From assembly GCA_022827045.1 (NCBI GenBank), contig JAJDTQ010000286.1, positions 1-64,000 of the forward strand: 64,000 nucleotides of DNA. The letters run 5' to 3'. Below, piece by piece: positions 1 to 8,701 of the stretch. How positions within the stretch are numbered: position 1 is the stretch's first letter; each line of letters begins with the position of its first letter. The notes under the pieces are model-generated. The model was not told the DNA's origin. It was given only the letters and a program-made list of their open reading frames with translations, and made no database searches. Source of the stretch: Candidatus Binatia bacterium (GTDB lineage: Bacteria > Desulfobacterota_B > Binatia > UBA9968 > JAJDTQ01). The translations under genes and the position numbers were made by a program.

Positions 1-289
1 CAACGACAAGGGCGAGATCGAGGTTCCCTTCACGCTCCGGGGAACCATCCCGGCCCTGAAGCTGCGGCCGCGGCTCGAACCCATCCCCCTCCGGACCCTG
101 CTGGGAATAAGCGTGCGCAACGGGGTGCAAGGGCTCCTGGACGCGATCTCGGGGAGGGATTCCAGCGCACGCGGAAAGGAGACCGGGGAGGGCGGAACGG
201 AGACTCCGAAGAAACCCGGGGAGGCGGACGCCGATCCGATCCTGAAACTTATCGAACGGGCTCTCAAGCCGTTCCGCGGCGAGCGGTGA
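1..289 (+). CDS. C-terminal end of an AsmA-like / DUF748-type protein (partial)
   Basis: The reading frame is open from the window edge to a TGA at 287-289, giving about 95 residues. It starts with a beta-strand-like stretch (EVPFTLRGTIPALKLRPRL), followed by an amphipathic segment, a Gly/Glu/Lys-rich linker and a final LIKL-type helix. 'Fxl.GtipalkL.P' followed by a charged tail is typical of the end of large AsmA-family envelope proteins, where the repeated beta-strand domain ends. The N-terminus lies outside the window, so assignment rests on pattern resemblance only. The next possible start (GTG 286) overlaps its stop codon. Confidence 0.55.
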   Translation, partial: NDKGEIEVPFTLRGTIPALKLRPRLEPIPLRTLLGISVRNGVQGLLDAISGRDSSARGKETGEGGTETPKKPGEADADPILKLIERALKPFRGER

Positions 290-654
290 ACCCGCGGAGG
301 AATCCCGCGCCTCGCCGGGGCTTCCTGATCGTCCCGGCAGCGGTCGCCCTGACCGTCATCTTCGCGCCAGTGTCCGGCCGGAGCGACACGGGCAGCGACA
401 CTCACCCGGCCAGTCCTGCCGATGTTGGTGAAGACTCCAAAGGGTTGGGTGAAGTTTCGTCGCTTGAAGGGTTCGTGACGACAAACCGGGAAGGGATGGA
501 TGCCTATGAGGCCACAGGGCCGTATACCGCAAAGGCGGCCCTGAGGCTTGCCACTCTCAGGAATCCGTGCTGGACCGCATCCCACAGCACGCTGCATCGA
601 AGGAGCGCCGCGTGGACCGCGAGACCGTATCTGAAATCGTGCGCCATTCCCTGA
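286..654 (+). CDS. possible small exported protein (uncertain)
   Basis: A GTG overlaps the stop of the preceding gene (GTGA). It opens a 122-codon frame with an arginine-rich N-region and a hydrophobic stretch (FLIVPAAVALTVIFAPVSG) that looks like a signal peptide, then an acidic/polar segment. The last 30 codons overlap the better-supported gene that begins at 567 in another frame and read like an out-of-frame shadow. It may be a genuine short secreted protein, or the 5' part of one gene with the 567 frame that was separated by a frameshift. No family recognised. Confidence 0.3.
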   Translation: MNPRRNPAPRRGFLIVPAAVALTVIFAPVSGRSDTGSDTHPASPADVGEDSKGLGEVSSLEGFVTTNREGMDAYEATGPYTAKAALRLATLRNPCWTASHSTLHRRSAAWTARPYLKSCAIP

Positions 655-1175
655 ACGAAACGTTCGCCGCCCTGCATAGACAGGGCGCTGGCGCTGGGGA
701 GTGGACAAAAGAGATCAAGACGCAACTGTGCCTTGCCGGATCGTCGCAACAGCCGCCGCTCTACGTCTGCGCTTCGGGCATCGAAACCGCCGACGGCGGG
801 GAGTGGCTGTACGACGTTTGCTGGCTCAGGTACGGGGAAGCGTATCTGCCGGGGGAGTCTCATGCAGCCCCCGGGCTTGACTGCCTGAACGAGGCTGTTC
901 TGATCCTGGAGTGTGAGTGGGCGGGCGGAGGCAGGGAGCTGGGGCGGATAAGGGACGGCTTCCAGAAACTTCTGGTTGGACGGGCTCGCGTCCGCTGCAT
1001 GATATGGGAGGACGGCAGGGAGGAAGACGATCCGGCGGTGGCGGAATGGCTGGTCGGCATGATGATGGAGTGCCTGGAGACGGCCCCCGACGACTTCTAC
1101 CTGCTCGCCCGCCATACCGGCCGGGGTTTCCAGTACTGGCACCTCCACGGAAACGGAACGGTCTACCCGATGTAG
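567..1175 (+). CDS. hypothetical protein, 202 aa
   Basis: The GTG start at 567 has an AGGA about 6 bases upstream. The protein is acidic and compact, rich in Trp, Cys and Glu, with motifs such as GGEWLYDVCWL and HTGRGFQYWHLHGNG near the C-terminus. No signal peptide or membrane segment is visible, so it is probably cytoplasmic. The amino-acid composition is that of a real protein, unlike the 463-codon antisense frame over the same DNA. I do not recognise the family. It lies between the AsmA-like end and a convergent YHS-domain gene. Confidence 0.6.
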   Translation: MLDRIPQHAASKERRVDRETVSEIVRHSLNETFAALHRQGAGAGEWTKEIKTQLCLAGSSQQPPLYVCASGIETADGGEWLYDVCWLRYGEAYLPGESHAAPGLDCLNEAVLILECEWAGGGRELGRIRDGFQKLLVGRARVRCMIWEDGREEDDPAVAEWLVGMMMECLETAPDDFYLLARHTGRGFQYWHLHGNGTVYPM

Positions 1176-1360
1176 GCGGAGGCTGTTGATCGCCGCCGCC
1201 GTCCGGGATTCCCTCGCCAGGCGCCGGCTGGAGAAAGCAGGCCGGTCGAACGCCGAGTTCCGGCTGGAGGGCGACTGCAGGTCGCCCTTACAGGTCAGCG
1301 CGCCTTGCCGACCACAAGAAATCCTGCGCAATCTGTGCCTGGAATCTACGGGACGCGACA

Positions 1361-1831
1361 CTAGTCGCCCGCCAGGAGCTTGGGCCAGTTGACGTCGGCC
1401 TTGGCGATGTTGCCGGGGATGTCCTGGGACCACTGCTCCCGCACTCCCAGGCTGTAGTTGAGGTAGAGCTTGCCGTCCACGATGGTCCAGGCGTCCGGAT
1501 CGATGGACGCGGTGCCGCCGTTGCTCACCGCCCACGCGCAGTAGCCGCCGTACCGGGGCGCGTACTTCTCGGGATCGCCTTCGAACAGGGCCTTGCTCTC
1601 CGCGCTGGCGAAGGACCAGGTGGTCCCCTTCCACTCCACCCGGTGCGCCCGCTTGCCCGACACCAGCTTGCCCTCGGTGTGGTAGACCACCGGGTCGTAT
1701 CCCCGGATGGCGCCGCCGAAAAAGGTGGAGAACACCGGATCGACGGCCCAGGCCGTGCCCGCCGGCGCAAGCAGGGTGGCGATCAAAAGCATGGGCATGA
1801 CCGACCGCCGGATTCGCTGTGCGCAACTCAT
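1361..1831 (-). CDS. YHS-domain periplasmic protein
   Basis: The ATG at 1831 is chosen because AGGAG lies 7 bases upstream (1838-1844) and the protein then begins with a clean signal peptide (RRSVMPMLLIATLLAPAGTAWA). The mature part carries the YHS pattern: GYDPVVYHTEGK, a WSFASAESKALFEGDPEKYAPRYGGYC core, then WTIVDGKLYLNYS. YHS domains are small modules found in metal-handling and envelope proteins, and this stand-alone exported form is common in proteobacteria. Its exact role is unknown. About 156 residues, normal for the family. Confidence 0.85.
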   Translation of the reverse strand: MSCAQRIRRSVMPMLLIATLLAPAGTAWAVDPVFSTFFGGAIRGYDPVVYHTEGKLVSGKRAHRVEWKGTTWSFASAESKALFEGDPEKYAPRYGGYCAWAVSNGGTASIDPDAWTIVDGKLYLNYSLGVREQWSQDIPGNIAKADVNWPKLLAGD

Positions 1832-2063
1832 GGGTGACTCCTGAAGAACCGTAGGAAAATGGTTTGATTTCAGCCGATTCCGGGCGGGTTTGCAATGGTT
1901 GGCGAAAACCAAGAAACCAAAGGAGGACGAAATGGGGCGCAGGTCAAATGCTCCCGACCAGGTGCGCATCGGGTGAATGTTGCATCTTTGATCCTCCCGG
2001 TTGACAGGTGACTGGCGGGCCAGTTCGTTGTTGCGCTAGTCTCACTTGGGAGGGTGCATCGAC

Positions 2064-3311
2064 GTGAAACTTCTGAGACTCGCCGTTCTGCTGCTAATCC
2101 CCATGATCGCCGGCGGCGCCTTTGGCGAGACGGTGCTGGTCCTCGAAAGCTGGCGGGATGACGACCGGGCCGTCTGGCGGGAAAGAATCCTTCCGGCCTT
2201 CGAGGCCGCCCATCCTGGCATCCGTGTGCGGTTCCGGCCGTCCGAACCGACGGACTACGATGCGGCCCTGAGCGCCCGGCTTGCGACGGGCACGGCCGGG
2301 GACCTGATCGCCTGCCGCCCGTTCGACGCCTCCCTGGCGCTCTACAAGGCCGGACACCTCGACGGTCTCGACGGACTGGCGGGAATGGCCCATTTCCCGC
2401 GCGCCGCGAAATCGGCCTGGCAGACCGATGACGGGTCCGCGACCTTCTGTGTGCCGGTGGCGGCCGTGATTCACGGGTTCCTCTACAACCGGGAGGCGTT
2501 CCGCGCCCTCGGTCTTGATCCGCCCGAAACGGAAGCGGAGTTCTTCGCAACCCTCGAAGCGATACGGGACCACGGCGCCTGGATACCGTTGGCTCTTGGG
2601 GTCCGTGACCGGTGGGAAGCCGCCACCATGGGATACAACAACATCGGCCCGGCCTACTGGAAGGGCGAGGAAGGCCGCCGGGCGCTGATTGCAGGTCGGC
2701 AGAAGCTGACCGACGAGCCGTGGATCGCGCCCTACCGGACGCTGGCCAGGTGGCGCCGTTATCTGGGAGAAGGATACGGGAGGCGGTCCTACAGGGACAG
2801 CCAGGCGCTGTTCGCGGGTGGCCGCGCGGCCGTCTACCCGGCCGGCAGCTGGGAGATCGCCGGTCTGGGCGCGCGCGCCGGTTTCGCGGTGGGCGCCTTC
2901 CCGCCGCCCGTGCGGAATGCTGGCGACCCGTGCTACATCTCGGACCACGCCGACATGGGCATCGGCCTGAACGCCGGCAGCCGTAACAAGGCGGCCGCCC
3001 GCGCCTTTCTGGAGTGGGTCGCTTCGGCCGGGTTCGCCCGGCTCCATGTCACGGCGCTGCCCGGCTTTTTCCCGCTTTCCGCTCATGCGGTGGAGATCGA
3101 CGACCCTCTGGCCCGGGCGTTCCTGTCGTGGCGCGGCCGCTGCCGTTCGACCATGCGTTTCGCTTCCCATCTCCTGTCACGGGGCGCGCCGAATCTGGAA
3201 TGTGCGAGCTGGGATGCTTCGGTCGCCGCGATCACGGGCGCTTCGACCGCCGAGGAACTCGGCGCCCGGCTTCAGGAAGGGCTTGCGGGGTGGTACACGC
3301 CGCACCCATAG
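2064..3311 (+). CDS. extracellular solute-binding protein, family 1 (ABC sugar-type)
   Basis: The GTG at 2064 follows a strong GGGAGGGTG site at 2048-2056, and an upstream in-frame TTG would place that site inside the gene. A signal peptide (VKLLRLAVLLLIPMIAGGAFG) precedes a mature protein with binding-protein family 1 features: an FEAAHPGIRVRF segment, GTAGDLIACRPFDASLALYKAGHLDGLDGL, VPVAAVIHGFLYNREAF, and late NKAAARAFLEWVAS and FFPLSAHAVE segments. Length (415 aa) is normal. It would capture a sugar or polyol in the periplasm, but no ABC permease or ATPase genes lie beside it, so it is an orphan here. Confidence 0.85.
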   Translation: MKLLRLAVLLLIPMIAGGAFGETVLVLESWRDDDRAVWRERILPAFEAAHPGIRVRFRPSEPTDYDAALSARLATGTAGDLIACRPFDASLALYKAGHLDGLDGLAGMAHFPRAAKSAWQTDDGSATFCVPVAAVIHGFLYNREAFRALGLDPPETEAEFFATLEAIRDHGAWIPLALGVRDRWEAATMGYNNIGPAYWKGEEGRRALIAGRQKLTDEPWIAPYRTLARWRRYLGEGYGRRSYRDSQALFAGGRAAVYPAGSWEIAGLGARAGFAVGAFPPPVRNAGDPCYISDHADMGIGLNAGSRNKAAARAFLEWVASAGFARLHVTALPGFFPLSAHAVEIDDPLARAFLSWRGRCRSTMRFASHLLSRGAPNLECASWDASVAAITGASTAEELGARLQEGLAGWYTPHP

Positions 3312-3354
3312 CGTCATGCCCGCCGGGTCCATGAGCAGGCGTGTCCATAACCGA

Positions 3355-3995
3355 TTACTCCGAACCCGGCCGCAATTCCGAGCGAAGCTGGTTCTCCAGA
3401 ACCGCTTCGTCGTACTCCGCGGGGATCTCAACGAGCCTGATCCCCGCCTTCCTCACCGCTTCCCGTTTCACCGCATCGCGCATGAAGGCGTTGTTCTGGT
3501 GGTGGCCGTGCCCCTGGTACTCCACCGCCAGGACCGGCATGCCGGAACGATCGATGACCAGGAAATCCAGACGCTTGCTGTTGATCGAGCGGAACGCAAG
3601 GTCGCGGGCCTCTTCCGTACCGGACGCAGACCGTGTCCCGATGACTTCCCCGAGGCTGGTCTGGGCCATCACGCGACGGCCGCCGCCGGTTTCCCGCACG
3701 ACTTTCTCAAGGATCCGGAGAATCCCGTATTCCGACCTGTTGAGAAGGCGGCGGGGCTCGAACTCGACTCTGGAGACGTACTCCATCTGTTGCTTCGGGT
3801 CGCCAAGGCCCGCATGGCCCAAACCCGGGAGCGTCGGCCTGTTACGGTTCCGGCCCCCCCCCCCCGCCAGCGAGTCCGTCGTTTCCAGCGAGTCCGCCGC
3901 CTGCCCCGCAGCATCCCAAGGGCGAGAACCGCCGGAATCACCCACCACCAGGTCTCGGCCACTTCCCGCAGTTGCCCCGTCAGCATCTCGTTCAT
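3355..3995 (-). pseudogene. DUF2726-type protein, frameshifted at a 12-bp homopolymer
   Basis: The C-terminal two thirds (3355 to about 3850) carry the DUF2726 nuclease-like core: LLNRSEYGILRILEKVV, LDFLVIDRSGMPVLAVEYQGHGHH and AGIRLVEIPAEYD. The natural N-terminus, starting at ATG 3995 with a membrane helix (TWWWVIPAVLALGMLRG), is in another frame. The two meet at a run of 12 C (3854-3865; G on the coding strand). One or two bases restore a single 210-residue membrane-anchored protein, so this is either a real homopolymer slip or an assembly error. Convergent with the binding-protein gene. Confidence 0.7.
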
Positions 3996-4026
3996 GCCGA
4001 ATCCATCCAGTGGAGCGGTTCGTTGT

Positions 4027-4209
4027 TCATGATCGTCCATCCTCCTTGTCCGGCTTGAGCCTGTCCCTGTCCACTTCGACCTCCCGACGAACGCTGCGGC
4101 CGATATCCCGCGTCTTGCCGTATTCGTGTGAGCCCATGAGGAACACAATGGCGACGCAGGCGATGACAAACAGGATGGTGAGAGTACCGACGACGATGAG
4201 CGTTGTCAT
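4027..4209 (-). CDS. small single-span membrane protein
   Basis: A 60-residue protein with an N-terminal hydrophobic helix (LIVVGTLTILFVIACVAIVFLMG) followed by a charged, Arg/Lys/Asp-rich cytoplasmic tail. It sits between the nuclease gene and the DUF2726 gene on the same strand, and an AAGGAGG near its 3' end (4041-4047) would serve the next gene. No family recognised. The hydrophobic helix and conserved strand make it more credible than the overlapping frames. Confidence 0.5.
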   Translation of the reverse strand: MTTLIVVGTLTILFVIACVAIVFLMGSHEYGKTRDIGRSVRREVEVDRDRLKPDKEDGRS

Positions 4210-4305
4210 GTCGATCCACGGGTACCAAGATTCCGGCGGGAACGCTGAGGCCGCGCTCTGGGCGCTTCCTTTTCGGCCATTTGCATCACCAGAGTTCCGA
4301 CCCCG

Positions 4306-5253
4306 TCACCGCCGTGACCGCCGCCAACCCGCCGCTCGGGCTTCGGCCTCCGTGCAGAACCAGCGCTCCCCCTTGGAGGGGCTGATACGCGTGCTCTCGT
4401 AATATCGGCCGCCCGGCACGTGATAGATGCGCGCGCCCTTGCGGCTGATGTTCCCCTTGATGCGGCATCGGCCGGCTTCCGGGCGGGCAGTTCGACCCCT
4501 GTGCTGCTGAACGGGCGCCCGGGTGGAGTCCAGGCGGACTCCCGCACGCCAATCCCAGGGCTCCACGAACCGGCCGCGCCAAACGCCCCGCCGCGCTATT
4601 CTTGCCGAAGCCTCCTCGTCCACATAGTCAAGAGAATACGACCTGTATGCGAGCGCCCATCCCTCCGATACCAGCCAGGCGTTAAGGTCCTTGCCGCCCG
4701 CCCGGCACATTGCCACCATGCGCCCGTAGGCGTCCCGAGCCCTTTCCTTGCAGGAGACCGATCCGCCCGAGATCCGTTGGGCGAGTGCCGAAGCCGCCCG
4801 CTGCCCGCAACGCCAGCGCCTTCCATCGGCGATGCACGTCTGGACACTCTCCGGCGCATCGATGCCGTGGAGGCGAACACGCGCCCCGTTCACCTTGAGG
4901 GTGTCTCCATCGATCACCCGAGGCGTTCCTGAAAGCGTCACAGAGCCGTGGAATACTTGAACGGACTTCTCGACCCTGTTGGGCTTCTCTACCCTGACAC
5001 CGGTCCCGATTTCATCAAATTGATCGTGTATCGGGGGTTCGGTCCTGCCATCATCGAACACTTCACCGAGCCCAGAAAGCCCCGTGACCTGCAGGACCGC
5101 CTTCCCGGTTCGTACAACGAACCGACGCACTTCGTCAGCGGTTTCGGGCCAATTCCACCGAAGTACCAGACATGCCGATACTACCAGCAGCGACACGATT
5201 GCGAGCGCGGCCGTCGCCACCGCGAAGCGGGCCTCCAGGCGAGCTCTCGTCAA
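4306..5253 (-). CDS. membrane-anchored thermonuclease-like (SNase) protein
   Basis: 315 residues. An N-terminal helix (about 9-31) anchors the protein, with a linker to about 105. The Staphylococcal nuclease fold then starts at GTPRVIDGDTLKVNGARVRLHGIDAPE. The three catalytic positions of the family are visible: Arg of RVRLHG, Glu of DAPES and Arg of DAYGR. The C-terminal extension (IKGNISRKGARIYHVPGGRYYE...GERWFCTEAEARAAGW) is a short domain often attached to proteobacterial SNase proteins. It probably acts on extracytoplasmic nucleic acid. It is followed by the small membrane protein at 4027-4209. Confidence 0.88.
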   Translation of the reverse strand: MTRARLEARFAVATAALAIVSLLVVSACLVLRWNWPETADEVRRFVVRTGKAVLQVTGLSGLGEVFDDGRTEPPIHDQFDEIGTGVRVEKPNRVEKSVQVFHGSVTLSGTPRVIDGDTLKVNGARVRLHGIDAPESVQTCIADGRRWRCGQRAASALAQRISGGSVSCKERARDAYGRMVAMCRAGGKDLNAWLVSEGWALAYRSYSLDYVDEEASARIARRGVWRGRFVEPWDWRAGVRLDSTRAPVQQHRGRTARPEAGRCRIKGNISRKGARIYHVPGGRYYESTRISPSKGERWFCTEAEARAAGWRRSRR

Positions 5254-5276
5254 CGGTCGTGGTCCCGAGAGTCTGC

Positions 5277-6710
5277 TCAGGGACGAGCCGCTCCGCTCCG
5301 GCGGGTCCCATCACGCTCGGGGGGCTGCGTCGACCCGCTGGCCGCGCGCTGCCGCCGGTCGACCATCTTGGCGATCATTTGGCGGATCCGGTCGAGGGCC
5401 TTGGCGAGGTCGGCCAGTTCACCCTCGGACGACAGGCCGATCTCATGGCTGATCTGGCCCTCCTCCATACCCCGGACGCGATCGGTGAGCATACGTGCCG
5501 GCACTAGCACCCATTGGCCGAACAGCCTGCACAGCAGGACCGACGCCGCCATCAGCCACACGCTCATGACGGCCGCAGTCCACAGCGCACCGGACACCGC
5601 CCTCCCCGGCAGACCCTGAACCTCCGCGACCCCGGGCAGTGCCTTGAGGCCGCTCAGGTTGGCCGCCTCCACGATCACTATCCAATCGAAACCGGGAAAA
5701 TCCCGTACCGTTCCCGAATATACGTCCGGGCCCCCCGAACGCGCGAAAGCCACCAGGTAGCTGGATGACTGTGAAGCCTCCGGCCCCTCCGCGATGAACG
5801 CGCCTGAACGCCTGCCCTTGTAGGCAGGGTTCAGGTGACCCACCGACTCACCCGCAAGCAGGTTGATCTCCGGCCGCATGATCCTGCCGCGGGCATGTCC
5901 GGAACGCGTCTCCGCCACCAACCGACCATCGCCGGTCCCGACCACGACTTGCGTACCGCCCGCCGTTCCGGCGGTGGCCGCCACCTGGGGATGCAGCAGT
6001 TGGCCCGGGGCCGAAAGACGCTCCGCCAAGCGATCGGCGAACAACTGAACAAAGCGTATGGACAGCACCGCCTTCATCACGCCGATGGGCGTGTCGGTTC
6101 GCGGGTCCTGTATGCGCACCGACAGATCCACCGACCACACGTCGGCCGACTCGTCGAACTGGACCTCACCGATGGAGAATCCGGACGACCACGCCCGCTG
6201 CCACCATTCCTCGTCGGACTGCACGAAATCCGAGGTCGGGTTGGTCAGCGCCACGTTGTACCCCTGCCGATCCGTGAAGAAGACCTCCGCGAAATGGGGA
6301 GACATCCTGACCTGCTCGCGCAGGTAGGCCTCGGCCCCGCGTGCGAGACCCAGGGTCTTGTCCACCCGAAACCTCTCCTCGAGTTGAACGATCGACAGGT
6401 CGTCCAGCCCCTGTTTGACGTGCTCTTGGCGCACCCGGTGTACCGCCGACGCCACCACCCTGGACGACGCCCACGCCTGCGCCTCGCCGATGCGGTCGAT
6501 CAGGAAACGATCCATCGATTCCGCCAGAGCTGAGGCCGTCTCCGTGAGCTTCAGCGCGTCGCCCCGCACCGCCAGCGCTACAGACCGCCGGCTCGCGTCG
6601 CCGGCTTCCGTCCACAACAGGTAGGCGCTACGCCCGGTCAAGGCAAGCACCGGCAGCAAGACGAGGGCGACAACGGCCACCGCGAAACGAATTCCCAAGG
6701 AACCACTCAT
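5277..6710 (-). CDS. Cache-domain sensor with C-terminal HAMP and no output domain (paralogue 1)
   Basis: Start ATG 6710 is chosen from GGAG 12-15 bases upstream and because the membrane helix (GIRFAVAVVALVLLPVLAL) then lies at the N-terminus. Upstream in-frame starts are possible. A large periplasmic region (about 30-370) has double-Cache features (FFTDRQGYNVALTNPTSDFVQSDEEWWQRAW and IGVMKAVLSIRF). A second membrane helix follows, then a HAMP segment (WVLVPARMLTDRVRGMEEG...ELADLAKALDRIRQMI), and the protein ends there. Chemoreceptors and kinases normally continue after HAMP, so this is a sensor-only protein. It is clearly paralogous to the gene at 26277-27680. Confidence 0.8.
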   Translation of the reverse strand: MSGSLGIRFAVAVVALVLLPVLALTGRSAYLLWTEAGDASRRSVALAVRGDALKLTETASALAESMDRFLIDRIGEAQAWASSRVVASAVHRVRQEHVKQGLDDLSIVQLEERFRVDKTLGLARGAEAYLREQVRMSPHFAEVFFTDRQGYNVALTNPTSDFVQSDEEWWQRAWSSGFSIGEVQFDESADVWSVDLSVRIQDPRTDTPIGVMKAVLSIRFVQLFADRLAERLSAPGQLLHPQVAATAGTAGGTQVVVGTGDGRLVAETRSGHARGRIMRPEINLLAGESVGHLNPAYKGRRSGAFIAEGPEASQSSSYLVAFARSGGPDVYSGTVRDFPGFDWIVIVEAANLSGLKALPGVAEVQGLPGRAVSGALWTAAVMSVWLMAASVLLCRLFGQWVLVPARMLTDRVRGMEEGQISHEIGLSSEGELADLAKALDRIRQMIAKMVDRRQRAASGSTQPPERDGTRRSGAARP

Positions 6711-7161
6711 GTGAAAGGATACTCCCCACATCGCAAGATGTTTCGCCAAGCCGGAAACCCAGCGAGTCAAGCCTAGTCATGTTTATCATCGGATCACGTG
6801 CAGGGCAATGCCTTGTCCGGAGGGCGGTGCGGTAGCGATCGGCCCGGTCGATGGGCAGGCGTCGGTCGAGAAGCGGAGCATGGCGACCCGTGCCATCATT
6901 CCCTTGAGGCAGCCGTCGGGCTTGAGGCAGCCGATCCGCCGCCAAAACTCTCTGGACAGGACGGCACGTGTGAAGTTCGAATCGCGACGGCAAGCGTTCC
7001 TTGATCCGATTACGCGCCATTTGGCGGTGGGCTTGCCCGGTGTCATCGCGGTTCTACTCCCCGCGACATGGATGCGGGCGGCGGCGTCCAAAGATCGCGC
7101 CGGATGACATGACTCGGTTTATCGAATCATGACCCCTTGTCAGTGGCAACTCAGACCGTGT
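6711..7161. other. gene-poor 450-bp stretch with a possible DUF4338 N-terminal remnant
   Basis: No intact gene is seen. On the minus strand (about 7045 down to 6786) a short frame contains an LSREFWRRIG.LKPDG.LKGMMARVAMLR pattern, resembling the N-terminal helical region of DUF4338 proteins. It then runs out of frame. This is pattern recognition only. The stretch ends at the target duplication of the insertion sequence that starts at 7162. Confidence 0.25.
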
Positions 7162-8654
7162 GAGCCTCTTGCAAAACCCCATGAGTGAGGGGGTTTTGTG
7201 CGGGTGAACGTGTGAGGGAGGGGTCGTTCCCTGGTATGTTGTGGTTAGCAGGGCCTCGAACATACAGCTACGAAGGGAACGCCCCATGTCCTTGGTATCA
7301 AGTCTAACGGACATCTGGAAGCGATTTCAAGGAGAACTGTTCCCGAAGCTGGCTTCAGAGGTGGGCGAACTGCACACGAAGCACCGGTGGTTGGTAGCCA
7401 TACTGGACCTGGTAGGGGTGGAGGGCTTCGTGGGTGTGCGCGGCGGCGGGAGCGGGCGACCGGTGGAAGACCGGGCGGCGCTGGCGCGGGCGTTCATCGC
7501 CAAGGCAGTCTGGGACTTTCCGACAACGCGGGACCTGATGGACCGGATCGCATGCGACCCTGTGTTGCGCCGGCTGTGCGGGTGGTCGAGGGTGGGGGCG
7601 ATACCGAGCGAAGCGACGTTTTCACGGGCCTTCGGGGGTTTCGCCCGGAGCAGGCTGCCGGAGCGGATGCACGAGGCGGTGGTCAGGACGGCGTTCGAGG
7701 AGACGGTCGTCGGTCACGTCTCGCGCGATTCCACCGCCATCGAAGCCCGTGAGAAGCCCGAGCCGAAGGCGACGGAAGGGACCACGGAACGCAAGCCCGG
7801 ACGCCCGTGCAAGGACGAGGCCAAACGGCCGACCCGGCTGCAACGGCAGTTGCGGATGGACCGCGACGCCATGATCCGATGAGTTGCCGACAGACTCAAC
7901 GGTCGGTTCGAAGAAGAACGCCAAGGGCTTTGTCGAGACCTGGAGGGGCTACAAGCTGCACATGGACACCCTCCCGTAGAATCCGGCGTCCCCATAAGCT
8001 GCCTGCTGACCTCGGCCTCCCTGCATGACAGCCAGGCGGCCATCCCCCTGGCCACCCTGAGCACCGAACGGGTGACCTACCTCTATGAACTGATGGACGC
8101 GGCCTACGACGCAGAAGAGATCGGCTGGCACAGCTACCTCTCAGGCCATGTTCCGATCATCGACGTCAACACCCGCAGGGACAGGGACTGGAAGAAGGAA
8201 CGGGCCAGGGAGGCCCGGGCCCGGCGCTGCGCCGGACACCGCGACCCTGAAAGGGTACGCTACAACCAACGGTCCACCGTCGAGCGGGTGAACAGTCGAA
8301 TCAAGGACTCCTACGGGGGGCGCCACGTCCGGGTGCGGGGCCATCACAAGGTCTTCTGCCACCTGATGTTCGGCGTCCTCGCCCTCACCGTCGATCAGCT
8401 CATGCGCCTAACCCTCTGAACGCAACCCTCCAACCTGCCCCTACCCATCAAACGACCTCGCATCCCCGCCCCCCTCTGGGACGGCGCGATGAAGCAGTGT
8501 CCCTACAACGCCAATCTGCTTGCCCTGTTCTGTCCTGCCCGTTCCACATGCCGCAAAAACCTCCAGATCCTCACCGACATACTACCGTCCACAGCCCGAT
8601 AAGGTCCCTCCTCCCAATCGCTCACTCGCGTCGCTGAGGTTTTGCAAGAGGCTC
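7162..8654 (+). mobile_element. insertion sequence with 17-bp terminal inverted repeats and 5-bp target duplication
   Basis: The left end gagcctcttgcaaaacc (7162-7178) is exactly inverted at 8638-8654, and with one mismatch the match extends to 20 bp. CGTGT occurs directly outside both ends (7157-7161 and 8655-8659), the expected target-site duplication, so both ends of the 1493-bp element are defined. A 9-bp stem (7172-7180 with 7190-7198) lies just inside the left end. The single transposase gene is frameshifted, so the copy is probably immobile unless helped in trans. Family needs ISfinder; the transposase is of the DUF772 plus DDE (IS4/IS5/IS1182-like) type. Confidence 0.9.
7286..8419 (+). 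pseudogene. DDE transposase of the 7162-8654 IS, two or more frameshifts
   Basis: Starts at ATG 7286 with a GAAGGGA site. The first frame (to about 7880) covers the N-terminal helical domain and the first catalytic Asp (VSRDSTAIEA). The middle (TVGSKKNAKGFVETWRGYKLHMDT, about 7890-7975) is in a second frame. The C-terminal part (ISCLLTSASLHDSQAAIPLATL, YELMDAAYDAEEI with the second Asp, RSTVERVNSRIKD with the Glu) is in a further frame and ends at 8419. All DDE residues are recognisable, so inactivation is recent or a sequencing artefact. Confidence 0.85.
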
Positions 8655-8701
8655 CGTGTGAAAACTCGACACCACGAACGGCAAGTTTAGCATGATTAGA
8701 T

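Noticed and set aside
504..1895. 463-codon minus-strand frame
   Set aside because: Antisense to the 567-1175 gene and overlaps the YHS gene. Arg/Gly/Pro-rich shadow composition with no start site.
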